Part shown: positions 31,873 through 43,359 of the stretch, piece by piece | Position numbering within the stretch: the first letter of the stretch is position 1 | How the letters are laid out: each line of letters begins with the position of its first letter | From: Megascapheus bottae | Taxonomy: Eukaryota > Chordata > Mammalia > Rodentia > Geomyidae | DNA length: 64,000 nucleotides | Assembly: GCA_024803745.1 (NCBI GenBank) | Contig: JANJXV010000013.1 | Span: forward strand, 55,460,501-55,524,500 | Reading direction: 5' to 3' | Made by a program: the position numbers and the translations under genes | The notes under the pieces: generated by a model | Seen by the model: only the letters and a program-made list of their open reading frames with translations | Database searches by the model: none | What the model was told of the DNA's origin: nothing

Positions 31873-32335
31873 GTGCATCCATCCATCCATCCATCAGTCC
31901 ATCCATCCATCCATTCATCCATCTACCCATCCTTCCATCCATCTGCCCAACCATCCATCCATCCATCCATCCACCCATCTGCCCATCCATCCATCCATCC
32001 ATCCACCCATCTATCCATCAATCCATCCATCCCAGTCCATCTATCCATCCATCAGTCCATCCATCAGTCCATCCATCCATCCATTCATCCATCTACCCAT
32101 CCTTCCATCCATCCATCCATCCATCTATCCACCCATCTATCCATCCATCCATCCATCCATCCATCCATCCATCCATCCACCCACTCACCCATCCATCCAT
32201 CAGTCCATCCATCCATCCATCCATTCATCCATCTACCCATCCTTCTATCCATCTATCCATCTATCCATCCATCCACCCATCTACCCACTCACCCACCTAC
32301 CCAATCACCCATCCATCCATTGGTCCATCTTCTTC
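31873..32335 (+). repeat. CCAT tetranucleotide array (about 0.46 kb)
   Basis: CATCCATCCATCCATCC units with CAGT, CTAC, CACC and TTC variants. The block CATTCATCCATCTACCCATC followed by CTTC occurs three times (about 31911, 32084 and 32222), showing longer-range duplication inside the array. Confidence 0.95.
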
Positions 32336-32539
32336 TCACCCATTGTTAAGTGTGGCACTCACATACACAGCTCTCCACCAGCCCCCACTGATGTACCAAG
32401 GACTCCGTGAACAGGTGATTCTCCAGGGGCCATTCATTAGTCGCAGAGTGGAGTGACATCACCCCTTCAGCCCCAGGTGACTATTTCTTCTACAGAATCA
32501 CAAGGGCACGGAGGGAGGCCCGTTTATTGGGTGTGACTC
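32336..32539. other. Unique spacer
   Basis: Ordinary noncoding sequence between the array and a MIR remnant. Confidence 0.4.
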
Positions 32540-32620
32540 CTTAGGTTAGACAGCTGTCTCCTTAGCTGCATAATCTTGGCCAATCATTTACCTCTCTGTG
32601 CCCATTTCTTCCTAAATCAA
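32540..32620 (+). mobile_element. MIR fragment
   Basis: CTTAGCTGCATAATCTTGGC, CAATCATTTACCTCTCTGTG and CCCATTTCTTCCTAAATC match the MIR core 'ttagctgtgtgaccttgggcaa...acctctctgtgcc'. Confidence 0.65.
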
Positions 32621-32714
32621 GAGCATGCGTGACTGGATTGATGTAGAAATGCTTGCCATTGTGTGTGTACATGTGTCATGTGTACATGTGTCATGTGTGC
32701 ACGCACGCCCACGC

Positions 32715-32925
32715 TGCTGCTGGGACTTGATCCAGAGTCTGGCACTCCAGGCCTTTTCACTCCAGGTTGGTGTTCTACCAGGGGAGCCACACTGTAGAGG
32801 CACGGGGGTTCATTGGAGAGAAGAGTCTCGCAGACCTTCCCCCCCCGGGCTGGCCTTGGCCTGTGAGCCTGGCAGCTCAGCCTCCTGAGTCACTGGGATG
32901 ACAGGCATAAGCCACCAGCATCCAT
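32715..32925 (-). mobile_element. Composite geomyoid SINE, diverged
   Basis: GCTGGGACTTGATCCAGAGT, TTCACTCCAGGTTGGTGTTC, TACCAGGGGAGCCACACTG, AGAGAAGAGTCTCGCAGACC, GGGCTGGCCTTGGCCTGTGA, CAGCCTCCTGAGTCACTGGG and CAGGCATAAGCCACCAGC. It is GC-shifted relative to the other copies. Confidence 0.75.
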
Positions 32926-33984
32926 CCTGTAACAAGTGTCATGTTGAGTGTGGAACTGGCACACCATGGCTGGTTCAGGAGATCGCCGCTTGTCCATGCC
33001 GTGGGTCTGACTGGGGCCCTCAGCCGGTGGCCCCGGGCCTTCAGATGGCTGCCACTGAGCAGTGCCTGGCCTGCCCCCGCCACGGGCTGGCGGCTGCCAT
33101 GTGAGCTGCACCTAGAGGCCTGGACCCACAGCAGAGGATGTAGAGTTCCCTCTGCCCCTGAGGCGCCTGCCCACACCCACCTCGGGCACAGGTGCTGCGG
33201 TGGCAGGTGGGCAGCTTATATAGCAGAAGCACGGCACCTGGCGAGGCCTCGGTGCCCCAGGTGAGGAGCGCTGTCTTCACGATGCCACTTACACCCTCAG
33301 TTCCCCCCAAGGGTCACCTGATCCCACGGGCCCAGCCTGGATGCCCGGGTAGCTGGGACACTGGGCACAGCGCCTCCCCGTGGCAGTGCTGGCTTTGCAC
33401 TCCACCGGCCAGATGCTGCTCGGTGATCCGTGTGTCTCCCCACCCCACCGCAGAGGCGGGCCGGCTGGGGTGGGCGCGGAGGAGGAGCGGTGTGGGCCCA
33501 GGGCAGCTCTGCTTCTCTCAGCACTGAGCTCCTGCACTCCATGGTTCTAGGCCAGCCCGGGCTCCACCCCAGGGGCTGGGAAGTCCCAGCGTCCTGACCG
33601 ACAGCCTCAAAGCTGCAGCAGGCCAGGCGGGGGCAGCCGGATAAGAGGGAGCCTGTCTCAGCTCCACGCGGGGCCCCTGGACCCTGCCGAGCCGCTGCAG
33701 GCTGCCCTCCGTGGGCAGGCCCGGCCCCCACCGCCTGCTCTGTGGCCCTCAGGCTTATCTGCCACATGCAGGCGAGGGCTCTGAGGTGTTTGAGATGAGA
33801 GGAGAGAACGCATCCTGGGTCCCCACAGCAGGAGAGTGAGGCCTCCCTCACTGCCCACCAGAGCCCCACTTCTGTAGGCGGCCCCTGCCTCTCCCCACTG
33901 CCCCCCACCCCGTGCCAGCTCAACAGAGGGAAGGGAAGCCATGGGGCTGGCTGGGTGGCTGTCAGGTGGGTGACGAAGAATAAG
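32926..33984. other. Unique GC-rich noncoding sequence
   Basis: Includes a moderately CpG-containing part (33430-33500). No exon recognised. Confidence 0.45.
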
Positions 33985-34259
33985 TGAGAGGAAAAAAAAA
34001 GGACAGAGAGAGGAAGGGGGAAGAGGAGGTGGAGGCAGGGAAGGAAGGGAAGAGGAGGAGGTGGATAGAGAGAGGAAGAGGGACATGGAGGAAGGAAGAA
34101 AGGGAAGAAGGAGGGAGGGAGGGAGGGACACAGGAGGGTAGGGAGGAAGGGAAGGAGAGAGGGAGAGAGGGACACAGGAGGGTAGGGAGGAAGGGAAGGA
34201 GGGAGGAGGGAGGGACACAGGAGGGTAGGGAGGAAGGGAAGGAGGGAGGAGGGAGGAAG
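33985..34259 (+). repeat. Polypurine GGAA/GGGA array
   Basis: G/A-only sequence with three larger tandem units that each contain GGGACACAGGAGGGTAGGGA (starts near 34126, 34169 and 34213; period about 43-44 bp). The ID/Geo SINE begins exactly where the tract ends. Confidence 0.9.
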
Positions 34260-34463
34260 GGGGCTGGGAGTGTGGCCTGGTGGTAGAGTACTTGCCTGGC
34301 ATTCATGAAGCCCTGGGTTCGATTCGGCAGGACTACATACACAGAAAAAGCCAGAGGGAGCAGGCTGGCGCAAGTGGCAGAGCACTAGCCTTGAGCAAAA
34401 GAAACCCAGGGACAGTGACCAGGCCCTGAGTTCAAGTGCCAGGACTGCCAGAAAAAAAAAAAG
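34260..34463 (+). mobile_element. ID/Geo dimeric SINE (IDL-Geo-like), full length
   Basis: ID head: GGGCTGGGAGTGTGGCCTGG, TGGTAGAGTACTTGCCTGGC (A-box region) and CCCTGGGTTCGATTCGGCAG (B box). An A-rich join leads to AAAAGCCAGAGGGAGC, then the second monomer CAAGTGGCAGAGCACTAGCC, TTGAGCAAAAGAAACCCAGG, CCCTGAGTTCAAGTGCCAGG and an A11 tail. This is the cleanest dimer in the window and the best guide to the host lineage. Confidence 0.88.
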
Positions 34464-35149
34464 GAAAGGGGGAAGAGGGGTGGGATACAGGGGGGAAGGA
34501 GATTAGGAAGGAACAGGTCCACCAGAGGCTCGGGTCCCAGTCACCTGAGGGTGTCTCACCCTCACTTGGGGTACAGAGCTTGTGTGGCCAGCCTCAGAGG
34601 CCCTCAGCTTCTGGGGAAGGGAAGAGGCTGAGCAGAGGTAAAAGACACCTGAGCTCCCCTGCCCCATCCCAGCGGAGCTGGACTGGTTCCAAGCCAGGCC
34701 CCAGACCTGCAGGGCTGTTCCTTCTGGCTCCAGGGCGTGTCCCCCCCAGCCCCGCTCCCACCTACCCCCATCCGAGGTTACAGTCCTCTGGACAGGAACT
34801 CCTCAGGTATGTCCAGCTTATGTAATGGGGGGAGGCAGTGTTTACTCTCTGGCTAGGCTGCTTCCCAGCCTTCCCATGGGAAAGTGACTTTGCGGGGATA
34901 GGGAGCCAGCCCCAGGGGAGGGAGGGGGAGTGGGAGGGGAGGCCGGTCCACCCATAGCCTAGGGCTTCCTGACACAGAGGATTTGCCAGGGCCTTTATCT
35001 CTTTCCAAACAAAAAGCTCAAAGAAATTTTTGTTTCGCATGACCTGATTTTTTGATATACCTGGAAAATGGTTTAGAGGAAAGCAGATCGTTATCTTATC
35101 CAGTTCCCTGTTTGTGACCTTTGACCTCACCTCTTACCTGGTTTGCCTG
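34464..35149. other. Unique noncoding sequence
   Basis: GC-rich, then AT-richer at 35000-35110 (CAAACAAAAAGCTCAAAGAA and TGATATACCTGGAAAATGG). Nothing recognised. Confidence 0.45.
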
Positions 35150-35702
35150 TCGTTTCATTCATTCATCCTGCATCTAGCCAACTGTTCACAAATAACTGCA
35201 TCTATCCACTCATCCTCCCTCCATCCACGTAACCACCCTTCCATTCATCCATCTATCCATTAGCCCTCCATCAGTCCATCCACCCACTGATCCATCTCTC
35301 CACCCACCCATCTCTCCAGCTGTCTATGGTCCACTCATGCATCCATTCCCCCACCTGCACATTCGTCCATGTGTCCATCCACTTAGCCATCTCATTCATC
35401 TATCCATTTATCCATCCATCCATTAGCCTATCTATCTAACCATCCACCCACCTACTTGTCCATCCCTGTACTCATTCATCTGTCCATCTGGGCATCTATG
35501 TTCATCTATCACTCCCCTTTTCAACAAGTCACCTTATCTGCCGCCTATCCACTCATCCATTTGACCACCCATTCAATCAGCCATCCCTCCACCCGCCCAC
35601 CAATCCATTATCTACCCACCCTATTATCTACCCACTCACTCATCCTCACCACCCACTCGTCTACCCACCCCCCTCAGTATCCACTCATCCATCTTTCCTA
35701 CC
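35150..35702 (+). repeat. Degenerate CCAT/CACC array
   Basis: CATTCATTCATCCTGCATC, CCATTCATCCATCTATCC, CCACTGATCCATCTCTCC and CACTCGTCTACCCACCCC. The four-base rhythm is clear but most units are mutated, so the array is older than the one at 31873. Confidence 0.88.
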
Positions 35703-35919
35703 GTGTCCTTGTCCATTTTCACTGCACAGGAAGCCCTAAAGGTAAGGGAGGCCAACCGCTCCCCCCCAGCCACTGGAAGCCCCAGTGGATTCCAGGAAGC
35801 CACTCCCATATGTTCAGTGATCTGGTCTTGACTTGGTGAGTAGTGGAAGAACCACTGGGCCTGGGATCCCGTGGCCTGGGCTCGTCTCAGCACCATCATG
35901 GTGAGAATCAAGGGCTGTC

Positions 35920-36060
35920 TCAGAGCTGCCATTTTCTCTCCTGCTTCTCTTCTTTCTTGGCCAAACCTTTCCCTCCCTTGAGTATCAATGGCTTCATCTG
36001 TGAAATGGGACAGTCCTGGTTCTTATCTTACATTGCAGGGCAGAGGAGAAAATATGCATG
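35920..36060 (+). mobile_element. MIR fragment
   Basis: TCAATGGCTTCATCTGTGAA, ATGGGACAGTCCTGGTTCTT and TATCTTACATTGCAGGGC correspond to the conserved MIR 3' core. The upstream portion is decayed. Confidence 0.6.
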
Positions 36061-36344
36061 GTTGTGGGGGAGGGGTGGACTCACAGGTTCCAGAAGGGTT
36101 GACCAGGCTGGGCGTCTTGGAGCGACTCTTCTTCCTGGGGAGTGTGACACTGGGACCCTGGTACTAAGCTTCACTGATCCCCTCTCCTGACCCCCCAAAT
36201 CCCAGAACCATTGATTGTGGCCTCAGGCCATCTGCTCTCACCAGTTCCCCAGGCCTCACAGTGATGGAGCATTTGTGCCTCACTGTCCCATTTTCTGTCC
36301 CTAGCAGACATCACTTATCAATTGTCACTTTCTTCCTCCAGGGC
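36061..36344. other. Unique spacer
   Basis: No element recognised between the MIR and the MER5A-like piece. Confidence 0.4.
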
Positions 36345-36482
36345 TTAAAAAACATACTGTCTAACACAGCAGCTACTAACCACCCTTGAAACATGTACTT
36401 TACGTCTGAATCAGTTAAAACTCTACTGCTTGGGGCCAATAGCCCCATTTCCACTGTGCAATAAACGGCTGCACGGGGTTGG
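36345..36482. mobile_element. MER5A-like DNA transposon remnant (hAT-Charlie)
   Basis: ACTGTCTAACACAGCAGCTA and CTAACCACCCTTGAAACATG resemble the MER5A end 'ctgttcaatatggtagccactagcca'. AATCAGTTAAAACTCTACTG and GGGGCCAATAGCCCC fit the palindromic other side. It is ancient and noncoding. Identification is by recalled consensus. Confidence 0.45.
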
Positions 36483-37624
36483 TAGGGACTGTCCTGCAGA
36501 GGCAGCTTACTTCAGGATTTCCTTTTCTATTGGACTGTGTCCCCATCAGCCAGGCTGCACAGCCTGTCTGGGGAGCTGGCGTGGCCAAGGACCCTGGGCA
36601 CCTCCGAGGGCCACGTGGTGGTGACTGTTGTCAGGTCCTGGGCCTTCCTCGTGACCTGCTCTGCCTGCAGACTGGCCCGGCCTGCTTCTGCTCCTTCCCA
36701 GGTTTTATGTCCAGACTCTTCCTTCTCAAGGTCACCTTTCTCCTTGTGCCTTCAGAGGAAACCAGGGAAGAAGTCCAGGCCCTCCTCGACTCACTCAGCG
36801 GGTCAGCGCCCCTACCCCAAGCCTCTGCGCTTGCTTGTCTGTTTTCAGGGTTTCTGGGTGAATGTCACCATCCGCCCCAGGCTGGCAGCTCACGCTCTGG
36901 GACGCGGAGCTGAGGCCTTTCTGGTTTCCGAGAGGAGCCTGCCTTCTCCACAGCCCACAGGAAAGCACAATGGCCAGTCTTCCAGGAGTGGAAACTGGAG
37001 CCTCTGTGACCTCCACCGTCCCAGGTTGCCCTTGATCCTGGGTGTTCTGTCTCCTGGTCTCCAGAAAGTTCTGCGGCTGTTAGAGGGCGATGGCCTAGCA
37101 CACCTAAGCAGGGAGGGTGGGCAGTGGACTCACGAGTGGGTTGACGCCAGCAGCCAGGATGCAGTGTTCACTTTGGGATTAGGGGTTCCATTCGGGCTCA
37201 GGGTCCTGATTTGGCCACATGCTGAGTTGGAGTTTGAGTTGGGCACCATGCTGGGTGCGGGGAGGGGGTCACGGCTGCCTGGCCTCCAGCACACAGTGGG
37301 GTGAGGGGGGGAACCCAGGCCCGAGGCACCTGGAGCCAGGAAAGCAAAGGTCACGGGAACAATCTGGTCCTTTCACGCGGGTGCCCTGGCAGGGGCCGGC
37401 CCCGCGGCCCAATGCAAACAGGACAGTAGGAAGTTCCCACGCTCCCTGGCCCCGGGCGCTGGTGAGAAGGGAGGGCCCTGGCGTGCAGGTGGTGAGGAGG
37501 GCGGGCCTTGGCGGGCAGGTGAGCTGCCAGACCCACCTCCTGGCTGCACCTGCCCCATGTAGACCGGGAGCCGCCTGGCTGCAAGCTCTGGCGTGCCCGT
37601 CCTTACCAGCCCCACCCATCTCCT

Positions 37625-37695
37625 CCATTCCAGGGAACAGAAACCTGAAGCCCAGAGAAGCCTGGTGAGCCACTGCAGCGCACAGCCAGCAGCGG
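37625..37695 (-). mobile_element. Possible MIR fragment
   Basis: CATTCCAGGGAACAGAAACC, TGAAGCCCAGAGAAGCCTGG and GCAGCGCACAGCCAGCAGCG follow the reverse-MIR order (aaactgaggctcagagaag...cacagctag). Confidence 0.45.
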
Positions 37696-38524
37696 AAGGA
37701 AGCGTGCGTTACACCAACTCCCTGAGGCGCTTGAGTCTGGTGACGCATTCCCTCAGCAGACCTACTGTGTGCGGAGATGCCTACTGTGTGCGGGCATGCT
37801 CACAGTCAGATTGTCCCTCCCTTAGGCAACAGCAGTTGAACACCAGCTATATGCAGGGCTCCCAAGCTTGCCAGTGAGAGCATCACACCGTCAGGACCCA
37901 GCCTGGTGCCTGGCCACAGCTGCTGTCAGGGCTTACACCTGGAAATCACAGCGACTTTGGGGGATACTGGGCCTTCTGGACATGGCCACATAGCTGTTTC
38001 AGGGGAACCCGTCATGGCTGGGCTCCCGGCAGAGGCAGGAGCCAGGCGCCATCATGGTCTTCTCTGGGTTTCTTCCGCTTCTGCTTCCGCTGTGGCAGGG
38101 ACCAGGAGACTCAGCACAGGCTGTGGAATGGGGCAAGGACCAGCCACCGAGGCCACAGGAGAGCCATGAACCAAGAGACAGGGTTGATCCCGGCTGTGTG
38201 GCTCTCAGCACACCTCACCCCTCTCTGTGCAAGACGTCAGCCATGTTGAAGGAACCCCAAAGTAGTGCTGTGGAGGCCCCTGGGGCAGGAAAGTGAGGCC
38301 TCTACCCCCGGGGCATGAGGCCCTCTTGGGGACAGGGTCTCGAGTCCCTCGGAGGCTTCACACGAGACTGCAGTCCTGGCCAACACCCTGAGTACAGCCC
38401 ACCAAGATGGCCTCCAAGCCAGACCCACTCCCAATCGCTCCCAGACCCCTGGCCCATAGGAACAGCAGGGAAGGGACAGCTGTGGGTCTCAGCCATTGAA
38501 TCTGTGATGCAGCAAGCATGTCAG

Positions 38525-38600
38525 GCCCGAGTCCAGCTCTGCTGCTTAGCACTGGGTCAGGTCACCAACGCTGGGCCTGTTTCCCCCTCTGGACAGCTGT
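38525..38600 (+). mobile_element. Possible MIR fragment
   Basis: GAGTCCAGCTCTGCTGCTTA, CACTGGGTCAGGTCACCAAC and GGGCCTGTTTCCCCCTCTGG follow the MIR order 'ctctgccacttactagctgtgtgacc...tcagtttccccatctg'. Confidence 0.45.
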
Positions 38601-39907
38601 GTGGAAAGCCAAAGGCGGTGTGTGGGGGAGGCTGGCTGGCTCCGGAGGCGTCAGATATGGTTCCAGATCCTGCTGCTGCCACATTAGCCTGGCTGGAGGT
38701 GATGGCCACAGGGCCTGGGGCCAGTTCCTGCCAGTGGAGCCACCTCCAGACAGCCTGTGTCCCGCCCCCCCACGTGTCTCGGGGTTCCTTTGCTGTGGTC
38801 AAGCCTAACAAAGTGGACGGCCTCGGGTTAACACTTGTGTGGTGGTCGGGTACTGGCGGCATCCACGTGACCATCTCAACCACCATCAGGTACAAAACTT
38901 CCCATTGCTGCAGTCCCCTTCCAGAACCTTCTCCTCCTCCCAGACTGAACTCTGCCCCCAGTAAACACCAACTCTCCAGTCTCCTCTCCATCCTTGCACC
39001 CAGTCTCACTTCCTGACAACCCAGGGACATTATGTCCGTGGAAACCGTTGGTATGTGTCGCCTGTGTCACCTGTGTCGCCTGTGGCTGGCCTATGGCTCA
39101 CCACATCCTGGCTCCTCCTGGGTCTCGGGAGTGTTCTGAAGGGAATGGCTGTCTTCCTCGGGGTGGCCCGAGGCAGGCCAGGAGTGGAGCTTATCTGCTT
39201 CTTCCCAGCCCTTTGCACAGAACTTGGCACCAAGCGAAGCTGACCCAAGATGTAGTTGCGGTAGAACTCAGTGTCAAGAGTCCTAATATCTGTGTTTGTG
39301 TGGTCCACCTTCTCTGAGTCTTGTTTTTTCCTCCCTGTAATGCAGATGCCAAACTACCATGCTTCGGAATGGCAGTCATGGGGCTCAGGCCCTGATTTCT
39401 TCCTCCTAAGGCTTGAACTAACAGCACTCCCCTCCCTGCCTGAGACCTGACCCCTTCTGCAACTCTGGGGGGCCAGATGTGGTGGGTGTTGCAGTCATTT
39501 AGCATGCCACAGAATACTTTAATTACCACCCCTCTGAGATAAGGCCGGGGGCCACACATTCCATAAGTCCTGGGGGTACGTTCTTGGGGACCCAGGGCCC
39601 AGCTGACCTGCCCTGCCTCAGGAATGTGGAGTGACCGCAGTACCCAGGGGACACAGGTGTAAATTTGCTTTATGCAAGTTGTCATTTCAGAGGCACACAA
39701 GAACTGCTCTGGTGGCTTCTAGCTCCCAGTTGTCCCCTGAGGCAAGTGAGGAAGTGACACCAGTCAGGGGCAGGAGTGCTGGCTTTGTGCCTGGTGGGTG
39801 GCCATGTGGCATCTAGTGGGTCACCTGGTGTCAGGTCCTGGGCTGTGGGGCTTGGGGAGATGGCTGGCATTAAAGCCTTGCCTTCCCTCCCCATCACCCC
39901 TCACATA

Positions 39908-40245
39908 GGGTGGGGCTGTAGGGGTGTGGCCAGACCTCTGCTGGGTGGAGCTACGGAGAGGGATGTGGCCAGACCTCTGCTGGGTGGAGCTACAGAGAGG
40001 GGTGTGGCCAGACCACTGCTGAGTGGAGCTATGGAGAGGGGTGTGGCCAGACCGCTGCTGGGTGGAGCTATGGAGAGGGGTGTGGCCAGGCCTCTGCTGG
40101 GTGGAGCTATGAAGAGGGGTGTGGCCAGACCTCTGCTGGGTGGAGCTATGGAGAGGGGTGTGGCCAGACCTCTGCTGGGTGGAGCTATGGGGAGGGGTGT
40201 GGCCAGACCATGTGCTGGGCGGGGCTTGGGGAGTGGCCAGAGAGT
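39908..40245 (+). repeat. 39-bp minisatellite, about 8 copies
   Basis: The unit contains GTGTGGCCAGACCTCTGCTG followed by GGTGGAGCTATGGAGAGGG. Starts fall every 39 bp from about 39923 to 40196 with few differences, so the array is homogeneous. The reverse complement contains CCACCCAGCAGAGGTCTGGC, which resembles the CTCF core (CCAGCAGAGGGC) with a G-to-T change. GTGTGGCC is CACCC-box-like. Confidence 0.92.
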
Positions 40246-40911
40246 ACACATCCTTTCCACATTGATTCATCCTGCTGAACACACAGTTGCCATCTCTTGC
40301 CACCCACCAGGAAATGTTAACCAGCTGGTCAGCCACTCCTGCATCCCTACCCCTGGTCCAACACTGACTGGGGTTGATCCTCTCTTCTTGGTGTCCCTCA
40401 AGTCCAGGTCTCTTCCCTGGAGACCTCAGTGGTTCTCAGCCTCTGCCTTCACCTTTGCCACACAGAGCCTGCAGGGTCCTGGAAGCCAGCCCCACTGTGG
40501 ATGGACTCTGGTCACAGCTTTCTTGATGCTCCTGTACCTGGGCCTGCCTCCAGCTGCACATCTTTCCCTGCCCCAGGGCCTTTGCACCTGCTGCTTCCAG
40601 CGCTCGGAATGCCCTTCTCTCCATTGTCCGTGTTGCTGGTAATTCTCTCGCCTCTGCCACCTGTGGGAGTGCCGGGCTGATGGGGGAAACCTGGCTTTCT
40701 GAGTCTCACCCTTGAGCCTCCTCACAGCAGCCATCATCTTGGAGTCTTTCCCTATCAGAGTACAGGAGATGGGTTTGGCACACCAGTTCCCTGTTCCATG
40801 GTTTGTCACAGCCTGGCTCCAGGTCACCCTCAATCCTTGGACACAAGAGCAACACTGTTCCCTTCCTCTGTTCCTATCCCTGCCCCCTCTTACCCTTCTT
40901 CTGCTTCTGTA
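40246..40911. other. Unique noncoding sequence
   Basis: Nothing recognised. Confidence 0.45.
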
Positions 40912-41185
40912 TGTTGTGCTGGTCCCAGGGCTTGAACTCTGGGTCTCAGGTTCTTGCTTAGTTTTTTTAGCTCGAGACTGGTGCTCTACCCCTCAAGCCA
41001 TGCCTTTACTTTCAGCTCTGCTTTTCCTGCTGGTAGTCAAACTGTCTACAGTCTTCAGCTTCCGTGGTTAGGATTAAAGAAGTAAGCCATTGTTGCCTGA
41101 CCTCCTCCTTTTGCAATACTCAGGTTTGAACGCGGGGCCTTATGCCTGCTAACCATTTGAGCCCAACTCTTTTTACTTGTTCATT
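40912..41185 (-). mobile_element. Composite SINE followed by an older SINE fragment
   Basis: At 40912-41100: GTGCTGGTCCCAGGGCTTGA, ACTCTGGGTCTCAGGTTC, TTTTAGCTCGAGACTGGTGC, TCTACCCCTCAAGCCATGCC and a decayed head. At 41105-41185: GCAATACTCAGGTTTGAACG, CGGGGCCTTATGCCTGCTAA and CATTTGAGCCCAACTC belong to the older family seen at 18835. Confidence 0.65.
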
Positions 41186-42084
41186 TTCAGAGAAAATGTC
41201 ACCTCCCCTGGGAATTGGCCTGACCCTTGGATCTCTTACCTATGCCTCCGTCCCATGTAGCACTACACATCCCTACCCCCAGCCGGCCTGTTTGTGGAGA
41301 CAAGCTACACGCACCCCATCTCTTCCTCCTACTTTTTCCTCCCCCCCCCTTTTATTTAAAGGAATTCATTTATGCTTTGTACGTAAATGGCTGTTCTCTA
41401 GCACAACCCAGACGGGCTTTGGGAGGGTCGCTGAGGCATGAGCTTTGTGAAGGAGGGTGAGGCAGAGGTGGGGCTCTGGCTTGGGCTGGTGAGGGCGTGG
41501 GAAGTCTGCAGGACTGTGGAATGTTGGCACGGACCCAGGTGCGAGGGGCTGGACCTGGCACCCCCATCCTGTGCGCTGCACAGAAGGACCTGTAAGGTGG
41601 GGGTGCTGGCTTCCTCCTGCACCGTCTGTGTGACCTCCCACAGGCTGGCCTCTCCAGTCGGCCCCTTCCTCTAGCTCCACCGCAGGGACTTGCTGGGCTA
41701 TCAGGGCTCATCCAGCCTGAGTGATCACCACAGCCTCCTCTCCCACCCACGGGCGCCCGCCATCAGCAGATGGAAGAAGCTTCAAAGGGGTCCATCCGGG
41801 GTCCCTGGCTCTCAGGTTCCAGTTCAAGGCCCGCCAGGCCCTGTGGGTGCAGGGCAGCGGTGGCCTGCCCAGCCTGGGGCCCTCCCTGCTGAGGCCTGGG
41901 GCCACATGCCTGCTGCTTGAGTGCCTTTCACCAGGATGCCTTTGCGTGACCCCATATCACTGGTGTTGGGGGACAGCAGCCTAGGACTCCTAGGTGGGAC
42001 CAGGGCAAAACTTGAGGAAGAGCCCATTAAATAAATGCACAGGCATGCCCTTAAACCCAGAGGAAGGAACTTCATTGAGTAAGA

Positions 42085-42195
42085 AAGCTCCACCCACAGA
42101 GTGGCCACGCCCACCAACATCCCACCAATCCGATGGCCGCATGCATGAAAGCCCCACCCCCACAGGAAGCCCCGCCCCCAGAACGGCCCCACCCT
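42085..42195 (-). repeat. CACCC/GC-box-rich degenerate repeat
   Basis: AGCTCCACCCACAG, GTGGCCACGCCCACC, AAAGCCCCACCCCC, GAAGCCCCGCCCCC and ACGGCCCCACCC. These are SP/KLF-like words at roughly 20-25-bp spacing, matching the degenerate repeat at 1805-1945. Confidence 0.5.
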
Positions 42196-43359
42196 TCTGT
42201 AGTCTCTTCCTGTTCAGGGCTCCATGGGCCTTTCCAGGGAAGGTGGGCTTGGGAGCCAGCACTGGATGGGGCTGGAAGCCAGGTGTCCAGGCTGGGCCAG
42301 GCCGCCTCTGCGCCTGCACCCCCATCTGGCGGCCATGGTGGGCATCCTCTAGACCTGCAGCAGAGCTGTGGCTGAGTGCATGCCGGCTCTCCCCTAGCCT
42401 GGCTGGATCCCCTTAAGGACAGCGACCAGCCAGTGGAGACAGGGGCCAGCGCGTGAATAAGATGGCAGTCACAGCAAATGGTGACAGCTGCCTTGAGGGA
42501 GAAGAGGGGTGGAGGGGAGGGAGGGCATCCTCCATTGCTGGGTCCTGGCCAGGAGAGAAAGTGGCCACAGATGGGCCCCTGGAGGCCGCGTGTGGCGCCA
42601 GGATGGAGACACTCTGGCATGGCCTCTGCGATGGCCTCTGGGAGGGGTCTGGGAGTGAGGCCCTCAGGGGCAAAGCCCACAGTGGCAGCCGGAAAAGCCA
42701 CTTGCCTTGGGGGGAGCCACTGGAAATCACACGGCCCTGGGTGAGTGCTGTGGTCAGTGAGCACTCAGTGCCTAGCATGAGGGCACAGGGACGGCCCAGG
42801 CCACCCTGACCCAGGGGACAATGGGGCCCCACAGGCGCCTGCAGGCCACTTCCCCCGGGGGCTGGAGGACTGGCTGGACAGGGCGGGCCCTGCTGGGTGC
42901 CACATCCGTGGGTGGCAATACTGTGATTCTCCTCACCCTGGCCCCCTCCTCCCGGGACTTCCTGTGTCCAGCCCTACCCAGCACACAGGACTCGAGTCCA
43001 CCCCTAATGTGGGAGAAACTGGGTCCTGCAGGAGCTCAGTGACTCGTTGCTGCCCAAACCCCTCCTTCGCTGCCTGCTTACCCCTCCTCCCCCCACCTCC
43101 ATGCTGGCCGGTGGGTGGGGGTCTCTGCGGGTCTGTGTGGAATGGGGTTCTGAGGAGGAATCAGGGTGGGGAAAATGTGCTACAATCCATTAGTAATGTC
43201 TGCCATGCATGCAGGCAAGCCCGCTGCTTGCTGGCTGTCTCTCTGTCTGGCCTTGGACTCTGACATGCACCCAGGCCCTGCAGGATACATGACACCCTAT
43301 GTCCATGCTCCAAGAAGAAGGGCTCAAGGTGCCATAGCACAGTGGAACGCAGCCTCCAG

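Larger units (their letters stand above)
36483..39907. other. Long unique GC-rich stretch
   Basis: No gene recognised, although several frames exceed 200 codons (for example plus 36537-37304). None carries a known domain. Small local duplications lie near 37459-37520 and 37760-37798. Confidence 0.5.

Noticed and set aside
34260..34335. tRNA gene (A and B boxes)
   Set aside because: The boxes belong to the ID-derived head of a SINE with a second monomer and A-tail. It does not fold as a canonical tRNA from the bases seen.
33297..34385. 362-codon minus frame
   Set aside because: It joins polypurine-tract translation (Ser/Leu/Pro-rich) to GC-rich unique DNA and a SINE, with no recognisable domain or splice evidence.
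36537..37304. 255-codon plus frame
   Set aside because: No domain, no start context and overlapping frames on both strands. Treated as chance.
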